Shown here: one piece after another, positions 1 through 7,395 of the stretch
Layout of the letters: the number at the start of each line of letters is the position of its first letter
Position numbering within the stretch: the stretch's first letter is position 1
Assembly: GCA_009909065.1 (NCBI GenBank)
Contig: JAAANZ010000102.1
Location: 1-64,000, forward strand
Reading direction: 5' to 3'
DNA: 64,000 nucleotides
Source: Alphaproteobacteria bacterium
GTDB taxonomy: Bacteria; Pseudomonadota; Alphaproteobacteria; Caulobacterales; Hyphomonadaceae
Program-made: the position numbers and the translations under genes
Notes under the pieces: model-generated
The model's database searches: none
Told to the model about the DNA's origin: nothing
What the model saw: the letters and a program-made list of their open reading frames with translations, nothing else

Positions 1-337
1 GGTGTTCACGATCGAACGTATCGGCGAGTTGGCACGCAAAGCCGCTTCAAACCTTGTCGATGCCGGCTATTGGAATGTCCATGTGCGCCATGATGACGGC
101 ACGAAAGGCTGGCAGGAGGCCGGCCCTTTCGACGCGATCCTCGTTTCGGCCGGTGCGCCCGATGTGCCCGAGACGCTGAAAAGCCAGCTCGGGCAAGGCG
201 GGCGCATGGTTGTGCCGGTCGGCACGGACCCGCTGGCCCAGGAGCTTGTCAGGGTCACGCGGCTGGAAGACGGCCGGTTTGACCGCGAAGACCTGGCGGA
301 TGTGCGTTTCGTGCCGCTGATCGGTGAGCAGGGCTGA
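1..337 (+). CDS. pcm: protein-L-isoaspartate O-methyltransferase, C-terminal part (5' end outside window)
   Basis: Only the last 111 or so codons are in the window; the reading frame is open to the left edge, so the true start lies upstream. The segment fits the C-terminal half of PCMT: the stretch GPFDAILVSAGAPDVPETL is the typical strand and loop after the SAM-binding core, and GGRMVVPVG is the conserved motif that follows. The enzyme transfers a methyl group from S-adenosylmethionine to isoaspartyl residues in damaged cytoplasmic proteins, starting their repair. The stop codon at 335-337 lies inside the left arm of a palindromic repeat (336-381). The family call is firm; start and length cannot be judged. 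Confidence 0.88.
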   Translation, partial: VFTIERIGELARKAASNLVDAGYWNVHVRHDDGTKGWQEAGPFDAILVSAGAPDVPETLKSQLGQGGRMVVPVGTDPLAQELVRVTRLEDGRFDREDLADVRFVPLIGEQG

Positions 338-381
338 TACCAGGCTGCCTGGATCGATGATAATCATTGCAGCCTGGTATC
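336..381. repeat. palindromic intergenic repeat, copy 1
   Basis: Perfect 13-bp inverted arms GATACCAGGCTGC (336-348) and GCAGCCTGGTATC (369-381) enclose a 20-base loop containing GGATCGATGATAATC. Bases 345-380 match 35177-35212 at 31 of 36 positions, so this is one of two copies of a dispersed palindrome. It begins at the pcm stop codon and could also act as a terminator, although no T-run follows. Confidence 0.75.
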
Positions 382-397
382 AGCCCCGCGGCTTTAA

Positions 398-571
398 CGC
401 GCCATGGGCGGGATCTAAAGGCCGGACACGGAGCTGGCGAGCCACTGTTTCGAGGCGGAACGGCCCCGCCAGTTCGACGAATATGTCTGGATCGACCCGA
501 CCCGCGCTATCACGCCTTTCTCCACCCGGCAGCTGGAATGCATGCCCGACACATATCCCTCTGCCTTGTGA
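398..571 (+). pseudogene. remnant of an erythromycin-esterase-family gene (C-terminus only)
   Basis: In one frame this stretch reads GGI-stop-RPDTELASHCFEAE, then RPRQFDEYVWIDPTRAITPF and LECMPDTYPSAL, ending at a TGA (569-571). This is the C-terminal signature of the erythromycin esterase/succinoglycan-biosynthesis-like family, in which a motif like GVIYRP(E/D)TE..SHYF and a final ETYP.GL are usual. The internal TAA at 416-418 sits where the family has Tyr. A further stop lies just upstream (395-397), and nothing of the preceding roughly 350 residues of the enzyme is visible. The remnant starts 17 bases after the palindromic repeat, suggesting a deletion or rearrangement ending at the repeat. 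Non-functional. Confidence 0.7.
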
Positions 572-605
572 GGCCTTGTGAGGAAAGAAGCGGCCGGCCG
601 GGCGT

Positions 606-1154
606 TCAGGGCTGCGGCTCGAGCGCGGTCCAGGGCTCACCGGTGCCGGTCACACAGGCCTTCATGTTGGCAAGTACCGCATCGGTTTTCCAGGTGGTCG
701 CGCCGGGCGTATCGGCCTCGGCATTGCCGGGGGAGAGATAGACATGGGCGCGGTAACGCACGTCACGCTCATCACCGCCGCGGGCCCAGCCGAAACCCTC
801 GGCATAATAGGTGAAGGCGGAGAAATCGGCCGGGGAGTAGTCACAGATCACACTCCGATCTGTCACGAATATCCTGGCCTCGGTGTCGCCATGACCGGCC
901 AGTGTGAATGTTTCATAGCCTTTTTCGCGCGCAACTTCCGCGGCCCGGTAGAGCAGAAAATCCTCTACGGTCTTGCGCGGCGTGTCCTCATTGCCCTCGA
1001 AGGTGATCCGGGTGCGGACCGGCGAAATCTCTTCCTGGCTGAAGCCGCTCTCTCCCGGGGCGTCCGCCGGCTCATAGGTCGCCGGGGCACTCTGGCAGCC
1101 GGCCAGCAGGGCAAGGGCCGAGAGCGCCGCCGCGATATTTCGAAACACGGTCAT
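606..1154 (-). CDS. hypothetical lipoprotein, CC0125/CC1285-like
   Basis: A 182-residue protein with a lipoprotein signal: a short basic N-terminus, a hydrophobic stretch, then LLAGC with Cys20 as the likely lipidated residue. The mature part contains RITFEGNEDTPRKTVEDFLL and RAAEVAREKGYETFTL, which resemble the family annotated in Caulobacter as CC0125/CC1285 lipoproteins (function unknown). Two more Cys (in VICDY and KACVTG) could form a disulfide in the periplasm. Its start codon overlaps the stop of the upstream carboxymuconolactone-decarboxylase-like gene by 4 bases (ATGA), so the two are probably co-transcribed and translationally coupled. No enzymatic role can be assigned. Confidence 0.75.
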   Translation of the reverse strand: MTVFRNIAAALSALALLAGCQSAPATYEPADAPGESGFSQEEISPVRTRITFEGNEDTPRKTVEDFLLYRAAEVAREKGYETFTLAGHGDTEARIFVTDRSVICDYSPADFSAFTYYAEGFGWARGGDERDVRYRAHVYLSPGNAEADTPGATTWKTDAVLANMKACVTGTGEPWTALEPQP

Positions 1155-1531
1155 GGCGTCACTCCGGTCGGTTGGGTTCCCTCCGCGGCCTCGCTTGCGG
1201 AATATTGGGACACGGCCTCCATCGCCGAGACGGAATAGGCCACCGCCGGCCCGCCGGCCATCAGGATGGCGACACCAAGCGCCTCGGCTATCTGCGCCTT
1301 GCTGGCGCCCGACCGCACCACGGCCCCGGCATGATGGGCGATGCAGGGGTCGCAGCGCAGGGCCGCAGCGAGCGCGAGGGCGATCAGCTCCTTGGTCCGG
1401 GAGTCAAGCTCGCCATCGGTCAGCGCCCCGTCGAGGACGGCTCCGAACGGCTGCATCACATTGGGAAGATCCTCGGCAAGCCGGTCCATGCCGTTTTTCA
1501 GGAGCTCGGCGCGATCTGGATAGGAATTCAT
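1151..1531 (-). CDS. carboxymuconolactone decarboxylase (CMD/AhpD-like) family protein
   Basis: A 126-residue all-helical CMD-domain protein. It carries the redox motif CDPCIAHH (Cys-x2-Cys followed by His), the catalytic pattern of AhpD-type alkylhydroperoxidases and CMD-family peroxidase/reductases, in the order helix LDSRTKELIALALAAALR, CxxC, then EALGVAILMAGGPAVAYS. A longer frame reaches back to 1651, but the ATG at 1531 (MNSYPDR) gives the normal family length and is chosen. The downstream lipoprotein gene overlaps by 4 bases. An Fnr/FixK-type box (1595-1608) lies about 64 bases upstream, in the region shared with the divergent Crp/Fnr gene. This suggests oxygen- or redox-controlled expression. 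The substrate is unknown. Confidence 0.85.
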   Translation of the reverse strand: MNSYPDRAELLKNGMDRLAEDLPNVMQPFGAVLDGALTDGELDSRTKELIALALAAALRCDPCIAHHAGAVVRSGASKAQIAEALGVAILMAGGPAVAYSVSAMEAVSQYSASEAAEGTQPTGVTP

Positions 1532-1594
1532 GATCTTGGGATCCCTTGGCAGGTTATGCCCGAATGAACCAAGCACTTGTTTGATTTCAGTGCA

Positions 1595-1608
1595 TTGACG
1601 CCCATCAA
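1595..1608. promoter_or_regulatory. Fnr/FixK-type box
   Basis: TTGACGCCCATCAA matches the TTGAT-N4-ATCAA consensus of Fnr/FixK proteins at 9 of 10 defined positions. It lies between the CMD gene (start 1531, minus) and the Crp/Fnr gene (start 1756, plus), 64 and 147 bases from the two starts, so it could serve either or both. Two Crp/Fnr proteins are encoded in this window and either could bind it. Confidence 0.6.
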
Positions 1609-1755
1609 TTCCGGGCCGGGAACATGAATGGCCCGCCCGCGTTGGCACCATTGCGTAATGTCACGAGGTTCAAAACGGGCCGGCAGCTGCGCATTCTGTT
1701 TGCCCAAGCCGTAACAGGGACGGTGATCGAAAAACGCCAGTGGAGGAGAGAGAAA

Positions 1756-2484
1756 ATGGCCGATGGTGATGTGGTGCGCTTCCGGCCGCAAAGACCGGCC
1801 CCCCCGCAGACGAGCCAGCAAGGGCTCGAAGATCGATTGAAAAGCCTGTTCGGTTCCGCGGTGATCGCTGTATCGGCCTTTCCCGGCCAGCACTTCTTCC
1901 TTGAAGGCGACCCGGCCAGCGGTATCCACATTGTCCGGCGCGGATCAGTGATCCTGTATTCGATCACCGAGGCAGGCGGGCGACATATTCAGCAGATTGC
2001 GCGCGCCGGTGACTGTTTCGCCGTCGATTTCTCACACCCCCATCGCCTGAATGCACAGGCGCTCACCGAAGCGGACACCTGGCACCTCCCACGGCGGGCC
2101 GTCAGCCTTGCTGTTGACAGCGAGCCGGAAGCCAGAAACTTCGTCTTCAACCTGATGGACCAGCAATTGCGCGCGGCCCGGTTCAAGTCCGAACTGCTCA
2201 GTTCCCGGTCGGCCATTCAGAAATGCGCCGCCTTCCTTCTCACCATCGAGCAGCCTGCCGGGGCCGGCGGCGAGGCCCCGCTGACGCGGATCGCGCTCAA
2301 ACGCGTGGATATTGCCGACTATCTGGGCCTGACGCTGGAAACGGTGAGCCGCATGTTCAACCGGCTGAAAAAGGAGGGCCTCATCGAACTGCCGCGCCAT
2401 GACGCGTTCCGCATCGCCGACCGGGCGCGAATGAACGCCCTTGCCCGGGATCTCCAGCCCGGCGAGTTTGCCTTGGCCTCGTGA
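1756..2484 (+). CDS. Crp/Fnr-family transcriptional regulator (FixK-like, no Fe-S cysteines)
   Basis: A 242-residue regulator with an N-terminal cyclic-nucleotide-binding-like beta roll (about residues 25-130; GHFF-like segment FPGQHFFLEGDPASGIHIV) and a C-terminal winged helix (RVDIADYLGLTLETVSRMFN, about 185-204), the recognition region typical of the Fnr/FixK branch. It lacks the N-terminal cysteine cluster of true Fnr. The ATG at 1756 follows a strong GGAGGAGAG site; an upstream in-frame start at 1624 lacks one. The gene converges on fixJ with a 17-base gap. Given the neighbouring fixLJ, it may act as the FixK-like output regulator, or autoregulate through the box at 1595-1608. That link is inferred from position only. 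Confidence 0.88.
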   Translation: MADGDVVRFRPQRPAPPQTSQQGLEDRLKSLFGSAVIAVSAFPGQHFFLEGDPASGIHIVRRGSVILYSITEAGGRHIQQIARAGDCFAVDFSHPHRLNAQALTEADTWHLPRRAVSLAVDSEPEARNFVFNLMDQQLRAARFKSELLSSRSAIQKCAAFLLTIEQPAGAGGEAPLTRIALKRVDIADYLGLTLETVSRMFNRLKKEGLIELPRHDAFRIADRARMNALARDLQPGEFALAS

Positions 2485-2501
2485 AAGACATGCCCGGGGC
2501 T

Positions 2502-3134
2502 TCAGGGCTTGAGTTCACCCGAGGCAAAGGCGAGGCGCACCAGTCCGGCCACATTGTCCGTATCCGCCTTTTCCAGGACTTTGGCCCGGTAGAATTCCAC
2601 GGTCCGCGGACTGAGATCGAGCCTGCGGGCCACCTGCTTGTTGGTGTCGCCGCGAACCAGCCGATCGAAAACCTGCCTTTCGCGTGGGGTGAGGTCGGCG
2701 ATCCGCGCGGCGGCGTCCGCCTGTTTCTGTTCGCGAAGATGGATGTCGTGTTCATGGCGCAGCGCGCCGTCAACGGCCGCCAGCAGGCTGTCGCGTGCCC
2801 AGGGTTTTTCGAGGAAATCCCAGGCGCCGGCGCGCATGGCCGTAACCGCCAGGCGCACATCGCCATGCGCGGTGATCATGATCACGGGCAGGTGCACCCC
2901 GCGTTCGCAGAGTATGCCGAGCGTTTCAGCCCCCGAGAGCCCGGGCAGGGCCTCGTCGAGCAGGACACAGCCACGCTCGTTTCCGGTCAGGCTTTCCAGG
3001 AAGGCCTCGGCGCTTGCAAAGGCGCGGCAGTCAATCCCCGCGGCCGCCATCAATTCGCACAGGGAGTCGCGCACACCGGCATCATCATCCACGACGAAGA
3101 CGGTCTTTTCGCTGTCTGAAGCGGGCTTGCTCAT
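2502..3134 (-). CDS. fixJ: FixJ-family response regulator
   Basis: A 210-residue response regulator. The receiver domain (about 10-125) has the acidic pair in FVVDDDAG, the phospho-acceptor Asp60 in CVLLDEALPGLSG, the Thr in ITAHGD and the Lys in FLEKPW. The C-terminal LuxR-type HTH (about 145-205) contains LTPRERQVFDRLVRG and NKQVARRLDLSPRTVEFYRA, close to FixJ/NarL. It is the downstream gene of a pair: its ATG overlaps the stop of the sensor kinase gene by 4 bases. In the known FixLJ system, phospho-FixJ switches on fixK and respiratory or microaerobic genes. Here the adjacent convergent Crp/Fnr gene is the obvious candidate target. Confidence 0.9.
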   Translation of the reverse strand: MSKPASDSEKTVFVVDDDAGVRDSLCELMAAAGIDCRAFASAEAFLESLTGNERGCVLLDEALPGLSGAETLGILCERGVHLPVIMITAHGDVRLAVTAMRAGAWDFLEKPWARDSLLAAVDGALRHEHDIHLREQKQADAAARIADLTPRERQVFDRLVRGDTNKQVARRLDLSPRTVEFYRAKVLEKADTDNVAGLVRLAFASGELKP

Positions 3135-4759
3135 CCTTCCTCGCTCTCATCGGGCCGCGTGTTGCGGGGGAAGGCGAAGCGGAAAAGGGCGCCGCCGCCC
3201 GGATTGTCATGGACGCTGGCCTCGCCCTCATGCATGTCCGCGATCCGGCTCACTATGGCGAGCCCCAGACCCATGCCGCCATCCGCGCGCTTGAAGAAAC
3301 TCCTGAACACATCGCCCTTTTCGGTGTCCGGAATTCCCGGGCCGGTATCGGCAACTTCCAGTTCGAAGCGGCCCGGAAGGGCCCGAGATGTGATCGCAAG
3401 GCGGCGGACGGGGCTGGACTCCATCGCCGTGAGCGCATTGCTGGCCAGGTTGAGCACAACTTGCTGGACCTGCACCCGGTCGAAAAGGCCGCTTGCCTGG
3501 CGACCCTCCTGGCAGAGATCGACCCGAACGCCCTGCAAGCCAGTCGCGTGCCGGATGATCTCGACGGCCTCGCGGACAGCTTCGTGGAAATCGGCAAAGG
3601 CGAAATCGACCTCGCCCACGGTGACCATGCTGCGCAGTCGGCGCACGATCTCGCCGCCGATGCGCGCTTCGCGGGCCGCGCGCGCGGCGAGGTCGCGCAG
3701 CACGTCACGGTCCTGCTCGCCCGAGGCGAGACGCAGGTCGAGCGCGTCGAGATAATTGGCCACCGAGGTGAGCGGCTGGTTGATCTCATGGGCCACGGAT
3801 GCCGCCAGTTCGCCCAGTGCGCTCTGGCGGCCGGCTTCTTCAAGCGCGCGGCGAAGCTGCTCGCTTTCCTGTTCACGCCTGACCCGTTGGGAGATGTCGC
3901 GCACGGTCCCGATGAATTCCGAGCGTTTGGGGCCCTTCACCTCGCTGAGGGCAATCTCCACCGAAATCAGTGTTCCGTCACGGCGCCGGGCCTCGAGCCG
4001 TCGGCCGAAATCGGGCAGTTTGCGCTCGCCGGTCTCCAGATAGGCGCGTATATAATCATCATGACGCGAGGCATGCGGCTCGGGCATCAGGCAGGCGATG
4101 TTGCGCCCGCGCACATCGCTCGCGGAATAACCGAATATCCGTTCGCTCGCGCCGATGAAATCGAGGATCGTGCCCTGCGCATCGATACGGATAATGGCAT
4201 CCGGCGCGGTGCGCATGAGGGCGTCGAACACGGAGCGCTCCTCTGTCACCATTTCGCGAAGCATCCGGTCCTCGAAGACCAGGTTGGACAGCTGGACCAG
4301 CTCGTCGACCAGCCGGCCGAAAGCCCGCGGCGCGCGGGCCGGGGATTGGGCTTCATGCACGGAGACGATGACGAGTGCCGGCGGGCGCCAGGACATGCTC
4401 AGCGGGAAGACTTGGAGCAGGGCGCCTGCCGCATCGGGCTTGCGCACATCTATCGAGACGGTCTGTTCCCTGACGGGGCGGTCGAGGTCACGGGTCTCCA
4501 CCGCGGCCCAGAGGGCCGAAATCTCGTAATTCGAGAAGGATGGCGCGGCGACAAGAGAGAAAGTCGCGAACGGCGCGACAGAGCGGAACACTGCAATCCG
4601 CCCGGCATCGGGCAGGTGTTCGATCGCCTCGACAAGGGGACATGCGATTTCCTTGAGCGCGGCATTCGTGGAAGCAGCGCTGTTTGCCTCCGCCAGAAGG
4701 CGGGTCACTGACGCGATCGCGCCATCGGCCGTGTTCCAGTGCCTCATCCGGTCCGCCAC
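3131..4759 (-). CDS. fixL: FixL-type oxygen-sensing PAS histidine kinase
   Basis: A 542-residue sensor kinase. Residues 1-175 form a GAF-like or unassigned N-terminal region without membrane segments. The PAS domain (about 177-295) carries the FixL haem signature: FGYSASDVRGRNIACLMPEP followed by SRHDDYI, whose His233 aligns with the haem ligand of FixL, and an Arg in PDFGRRLEARRRDG where FixL has its distal Arg. The kinase core follows: H-box LAASVAHEINQPLTSV (His324), N-box VVLNLASNALTAM, and G-boxes ADTGPGIPD and GGMGLGLAIV. It should be a soluble oxygen sensor that phosphorylates the FixJ partner when deoxygenated. Haem binding is predicted from the motif, not shown. Confidence 0.87.
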   Translation of the reverse strand: MADRMRHWNTADGAIASVTRLLAEANSAASTNAALKEIACPLVEAIEHLPDAGRIAVFRSVAPFATFSLVAAPSFSNYEISALWAAVETRDLDRPVREQTVSIDVRKPDAAGALLQVFPLSMSWRPPALVIVSVHEAQSPARAPRAFGRLVDELVQLSNLVFEDRMLREMVTEERSVFDALMRTAPDAIIRIDAQGTILDFIGASERIFGYSASDVRGRNIACLMPEPHASRHDDYIRAYLETGERKLPDFGRRLEARRRDGTLISVEIALSEVKGPKRSEFIGTVRDISQRVRREQESEQLRRALEEAGRQSALGELAASVAHEINQPLTSVANYLDALDLRLASGEQDRDVLRDLAARAAREARIGGEIVRRLRSMVTVGEVDFAFADFHEAVREAVEIIRHATGLQGVRVDLCQEGRQASGLFDRVQVQQVVLNLASNALTAMESSPVRRLAITSRALPGRFELEVADTGPGIPDTEKGDVFRSFFKRADGGMGLGLAIVSRIADMHEGEASVHDNPGGGALFRFAFPRNTRPDESEEG

Positions 4760-4798
4760 CTCACGAGCCTGTGAGGTTAAAGAGGCGAAGCCGGCGGT

Positions 4799-5131
4799 TC
4801 AAGCGCCGGCCGCGTCACCCGTGCCGATTGTCATCAGGCGCCTCATGGAGTCGGTATAATCCTCCGCAGCCTCGCTGGCGACCCGCGCGCAGACCGACGT
4901 GAACTGTTCGGGCGACTGGCAGCGCATGAATTCCGACATCGCCTCGGCATCCCGGGTCGCGCGCGTCGCGGCCAGGCGGAACAGTTCCATGTTCGAGGCC
5001 ATCCAGTATTGCATGAGCGGCATGGCGCCGTTCATCATCGGGCTCATCATCGCGAAAGCGCCCGCGCTATCCTTGCCGTTCTCGACACCGGTCATGCCGG
5101 CGTTTGCATTTCCATCAGCCATTTCGCTCAT
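4799..5131 (-). CDS. phasin-family protein
   Basis: A 110-residue protein, mostly helical after a Met-rich N-terminal part (AFAMMSPMMNGAMPLMQYW). The core MELFRLAATRATRDAEAMSE, then CQSPEQFTSVCARVASEAAE and DYTDSMRRLMTIG, matches the phasin pattern of granule-associated proteins, which coat polyhydroxyalkanoate inclusions or have related regulatory roles. The ATG at 5131 has a GGAG site 4 bases upstream and overlaps the end of the upstream truncated ORF as GTATGA, suggesting coupled translation. No PHA synthase gene is in the window, so the granule link rests on family membership only. Confidence 0.75.
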   Translation of the reverse strand: MSEMADGNANAGMTGVENGKDSAGAFAMMSPMMNGAMPLMQYWMASNMELFRLAATRATRDAEAMSEFMRCQSPEQFTSVCARVASEAAEDYTDSMRRLMTIGTGDAAGA

Positions 5132-5619
5132 ACTCCTATCACGCGTGTTGAAGGGGCTGTCCTGCCGGGGAGGGGCGCGTTCTGCGCCTGGTTCGCGGTT
5201 TCGCCGCGCGCTGATGCCTGCGGGCGGTAGACCAGCAGGCAATCCTCGAGCTTTCCCGGCCCGCCGAGATGCAGGCCGCCCTCGCGGCGCATCACGGGCA
5301 GGGCCTGGTAGGATGCGCCCTCGCCGGCTTCGAAGGCGCGCATGCAGCGCTCATTGCACCAGGACCAGCGCGCCTGCGGCGTGCGCCAGTCGCTGTCGCG
5401 GGTTTTCATCGGGCGTTTCAGAATGAGGCGCGACGCCCCGGTCAGGAAGATATGCGAGACAGCCGTTTCAAGATAGCCGGGTCGCTCGCCGCCATGCGTT
5501 TCGGGGTCGAGAAGGTGGCGGATAATGTTGAGCTGCTCGGCGGCCACGGGCCAGGATGTGATGAGGGACCCGGGGCGGTCATAAACCGCCTCGTGCATTG
5601 AAGGCGCTTTCTGTGCCAA
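5128..5619 (-). pseudogene. truncated AAA/aminoglycoside-phosphotransferase-like gene (N-terminal part only)
   Basis: The segments LLDPETHGGERPGYLETAVS, HIFLTGASRLILKRPMK, RRE.GLHLGGPGKLEDCLL resemble the N-terminus of the bifunctional aminoglycoside-phosphotransferase/ATP-binding proteins (usual length about 500 residues), which have ETHISWVFL..YAYKVKKPV and LGGPG. Only about 160 residues remain; the phosphotransferase loop and P-loop ATPase half are missing, and the last 30 residues are Pro/Ala-rich and unrelated. The start is probably TTG at 5619, preceded by GGGAGG at 5 bases; an ATG at 5598 is the alternative. The stop overlaps the phasin start. It could instead be a standalone short protein, but truncation seems more likely. 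Confidence 0.5.
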
Positions 5620-6095
5620 TTGATCCTCCCTTGATGGCGTGAGGTTTCCACAGCCCCACCACCTTAGCATTGATATCGCACAAGCGGGGTGAAGTTTTGG
5701 CCATCTGGACGGGTCGGATCGTCTTTCGAAATGTCGCCGCCCCGCACCGGGTCCGCGAGCGGCTTGAAAGCCGCTGGGCCCATGACCTTGTGAGCACACG
5801 CCATGGCGTGTTTTCCGTAGGGGAGTGGCGGTCTCTCATGCCCTTGCGGGAACCGGATAAGCGGCTTGGCGTCCCGCCTGGCGGGCAAGCCGCCTGAAAC
5901 CCGGCAATGCGAGCCTTGCGCGGGGCTTTGCAAGGGCGAAACGCCTTGTGGAAAAGGCGCTCGCCCGATGGGTTCCGCCGGCGGGAAAACTCACCTGAAA
6001 CCCCGGTCTGTCGCTTCACTCCAGACCGTCGATTGTCATCCTTGTTCCGGGGCAAGTTTCCGTTCTCGGAGGATTGCGCTGGCTCCGAACTTTCT
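5620..6095. other. intergenic region, no gene recognised; double-stem hairpin at 5861-5893
   Basis: About 475 bases without a convincing gene; short frames here have no recognisable family. It contains a two-tier hairpin: outer arms GCGGCTTG (5861-5868) and CAAGCCGC (5886-5893), inner arms CCCGCC and GGCGGG. A smaller perfect palindromic hairpin with AGCGGCTT and AAGCCGCT arms lies at 5758-5775. Neither is followed by a T-run. Confidence 0.5.
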
Positions 6096-6734
6096 CTAGC
6101 GGTCCGGCTGCGGCGTCACGCGCAGATAGGGCTTGATCTCGGTATGGCCTTTCGGGAACAGCCGCTTGATTTCCTCCGGATCGGTCAGTGAGGGCACGAT
6201 GATGACATCCTCGCCCGGCTGCCAGTTGACCGGCGTGGCAACCTTGTAGCCGTCGGTCAGCTGCAGGCTGTCGATCAGGCGCAGGATCTCGTCGAAATTG
6301 CGCCCGGCGCTCGGCGGATAGATGATCGAGGCGCGGATCTTCTTGTCCGGGTCGATCACATAGACTGCGCGCACCGTGACCTTGGGGTCGGCATTGGGAT
6401 GGATCATGTTGTAGAGCGAGGCGACGGTCTGGTCCGGGTCGGCGATGATCGGAAAGTCGACCGTGCAGTTCTGCGTCTCCTCGATATCGTTGATCCAGGC
6501 CTTGTGATCCTCGACACTGTCGACGGAAATCACGATGGCCTTGGCCTTCCGGCGGGCCAGCTCATCCTTGAGATTGGCGGTGTAGCCAAGCTCTGTGGTG
6601 CAGACAGGCGTGAAATCGGCCGGGTGGGAAAAGAACACCACCCAGTCATCACCGATCCAGTCATGGAAGCGGATCGGGCCTTCGCTCGTGTCGGCCTCGA
6701 AGTCCGGTGCGGTATCTCCCAGAAGTAAGCTCAT
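6096..6734 (-). CDS. 1-Cys peroxiredoxin (Prx6/AhpC-TSA family)
   Basis: A 212-residue peroxiredoxin. The peroxidatic Cys45 sits in HPADFTPVCTTELG, the exact Prx6-type motif (PxxxTxxC). The long C-terminal domain (DGYKVATPVNWQPGEDVI, then VPSLTDPEEIKRLFP) is characteristic of the Prx6 branch, and there is no resolving Cys in the usual 2-Cys position. It reduces hydrogen peroxide and organic or lipid peroxides in the cytoplasm. The ATG at 6734 has GGAGGA about 7 bases upstream; a GTG at 6752 includes the ribosome site itself and is rejected. It is divergent from the SixA-like gene across a 119-base promoter region. Confidence 0.92.
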   Translation of the reverse strand: MSLLLGDTAPDFEADTSEGPIRFHDWIGDDWVVFFSHPADFTPVCTTELGYTANLKDELARRKAKAIVISVDSVEDHKAWINDIEETQNCTVDFPIIADPDQTVASLYNMIHPNADPKVTVRAVYVIDPDKKIRASIIYPPSAGRNFDEILRLIDSLQLTDGYKVATPVNWQPGEDVIIVPSLTDPEEIKRLFPKGHTEIKPYLRVTPQPDR

Positions 6735-6853
6735 GCTTTTTCCTCCAATCACTTGATCCGGAATAGGGAATTGGTGCCTAACTGGCTAAATGCCTAGGGG
6801 CGGGCGCTGACAGGTGCCCTCAATCATTCTAAGCCGCTTTGAAGTGGGCCGCC

Positions 6854-7387
6854 ATGCAGCGCCTGATCGTAATGAGACATGCCAAGACCGAGGCCTGGTA
6901 TGAAGGCGTCGATGACCATGGCCGCGCCCTCACGGAGCGTGGCCATGAAGATGCCGCGCGCGTGGCCGAAGCCATCGCGCAGGAGGGCTGGCGCGCCGAT
7001 CTCGCCCTGGTCTCGACAGCGCGCCGGGCGCGGGAAACATGGAATGCCATGCGCCCGCTGCATAAGGGAGCCGGCGTCAAGCTGCTCGATGATCTCTATC
7101 TCGCCTCACCGGGCATTCTGGCCGATCTGGTCGAGGCGCATGCCGGCGAAGGCGGCAGTGTCATCCTGGTCGGGCACAATCCCGGCATTCATGACTTTGC
7201 CCGCGATATCGCGCGCCTCGGCGGGGGCGGGGATACACAGATGCTGGCACGGCTGCGCGAGAAATTCCCCACTGGAGCTGCCGCCCTGTTCGAGGCCGGC
7301 GAGGACGGACCTTTCGTGCCGGCCCTGTTCCGGTTGGTCGAGCTTTTCCGCCCGAAGGATTTGCGAAACGATCCGGCGGCGCCTTGA
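6854..7387 (+). CDS. SixA-type histidine phosphatase family protein
   Basis: A 177-residue histidine-phosphatase-superfamily (phosphoglycerate-mutase-like) protein. The catalytic RHG-type motif appears as IVMRHAKTEAW with the nucleophilic His near residue 9. The second catalytic His is in VILVGHNPGIHDFA, and the conserved Arg is in STARRARETW. This layout is that of SixA phosphohistidine phosphatases, which dephosphorylate phosphotransfer proteins; the actual substrate here is unknown. The ATG at 6854 is chosen over a TTG at 6839 because it begins directly before the first strand (MQRLIVMRH). A GC-rich hairpin (7396-7422) follows the stop. Confidence 0.82.
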   Translation: MQRLIVMRHAKTEAWYEGVDDHGRALTERGHEDAARVAEAIAQEGWRADLALVSTARRARETWNAMRPLHKGAGVKLLDDLYLASPGILADLVEAHAGEGGSVILVGHNPGIHDFARDIARLGGGGDTQMLARLREKFPTGAAALFEAGEDGPFVPALFRLVELFRPKDLRNDPAAP

Positions 7388-7395
7388 GACTGTGA

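Noticed and set aside
1624-1755. Longer start for the Crp/Fnr gene
   Set aside because: The extension has no motif, and a strong GGAGGAGAG site precedes the ATG at 1756.
3014-4711. Long plus-strand frame over the fixL gene
   Set aside because: Antisense shadow; the minus strand has the intact haem-PAS kinase with all motifs.
5670-5683. TTGATATCGCACAA upstream of the truncated kinase gene as a second Fnr box
   Set aside because: Right half matches only 3 of 5 positions; too weak beside the good box at 1595-1608.
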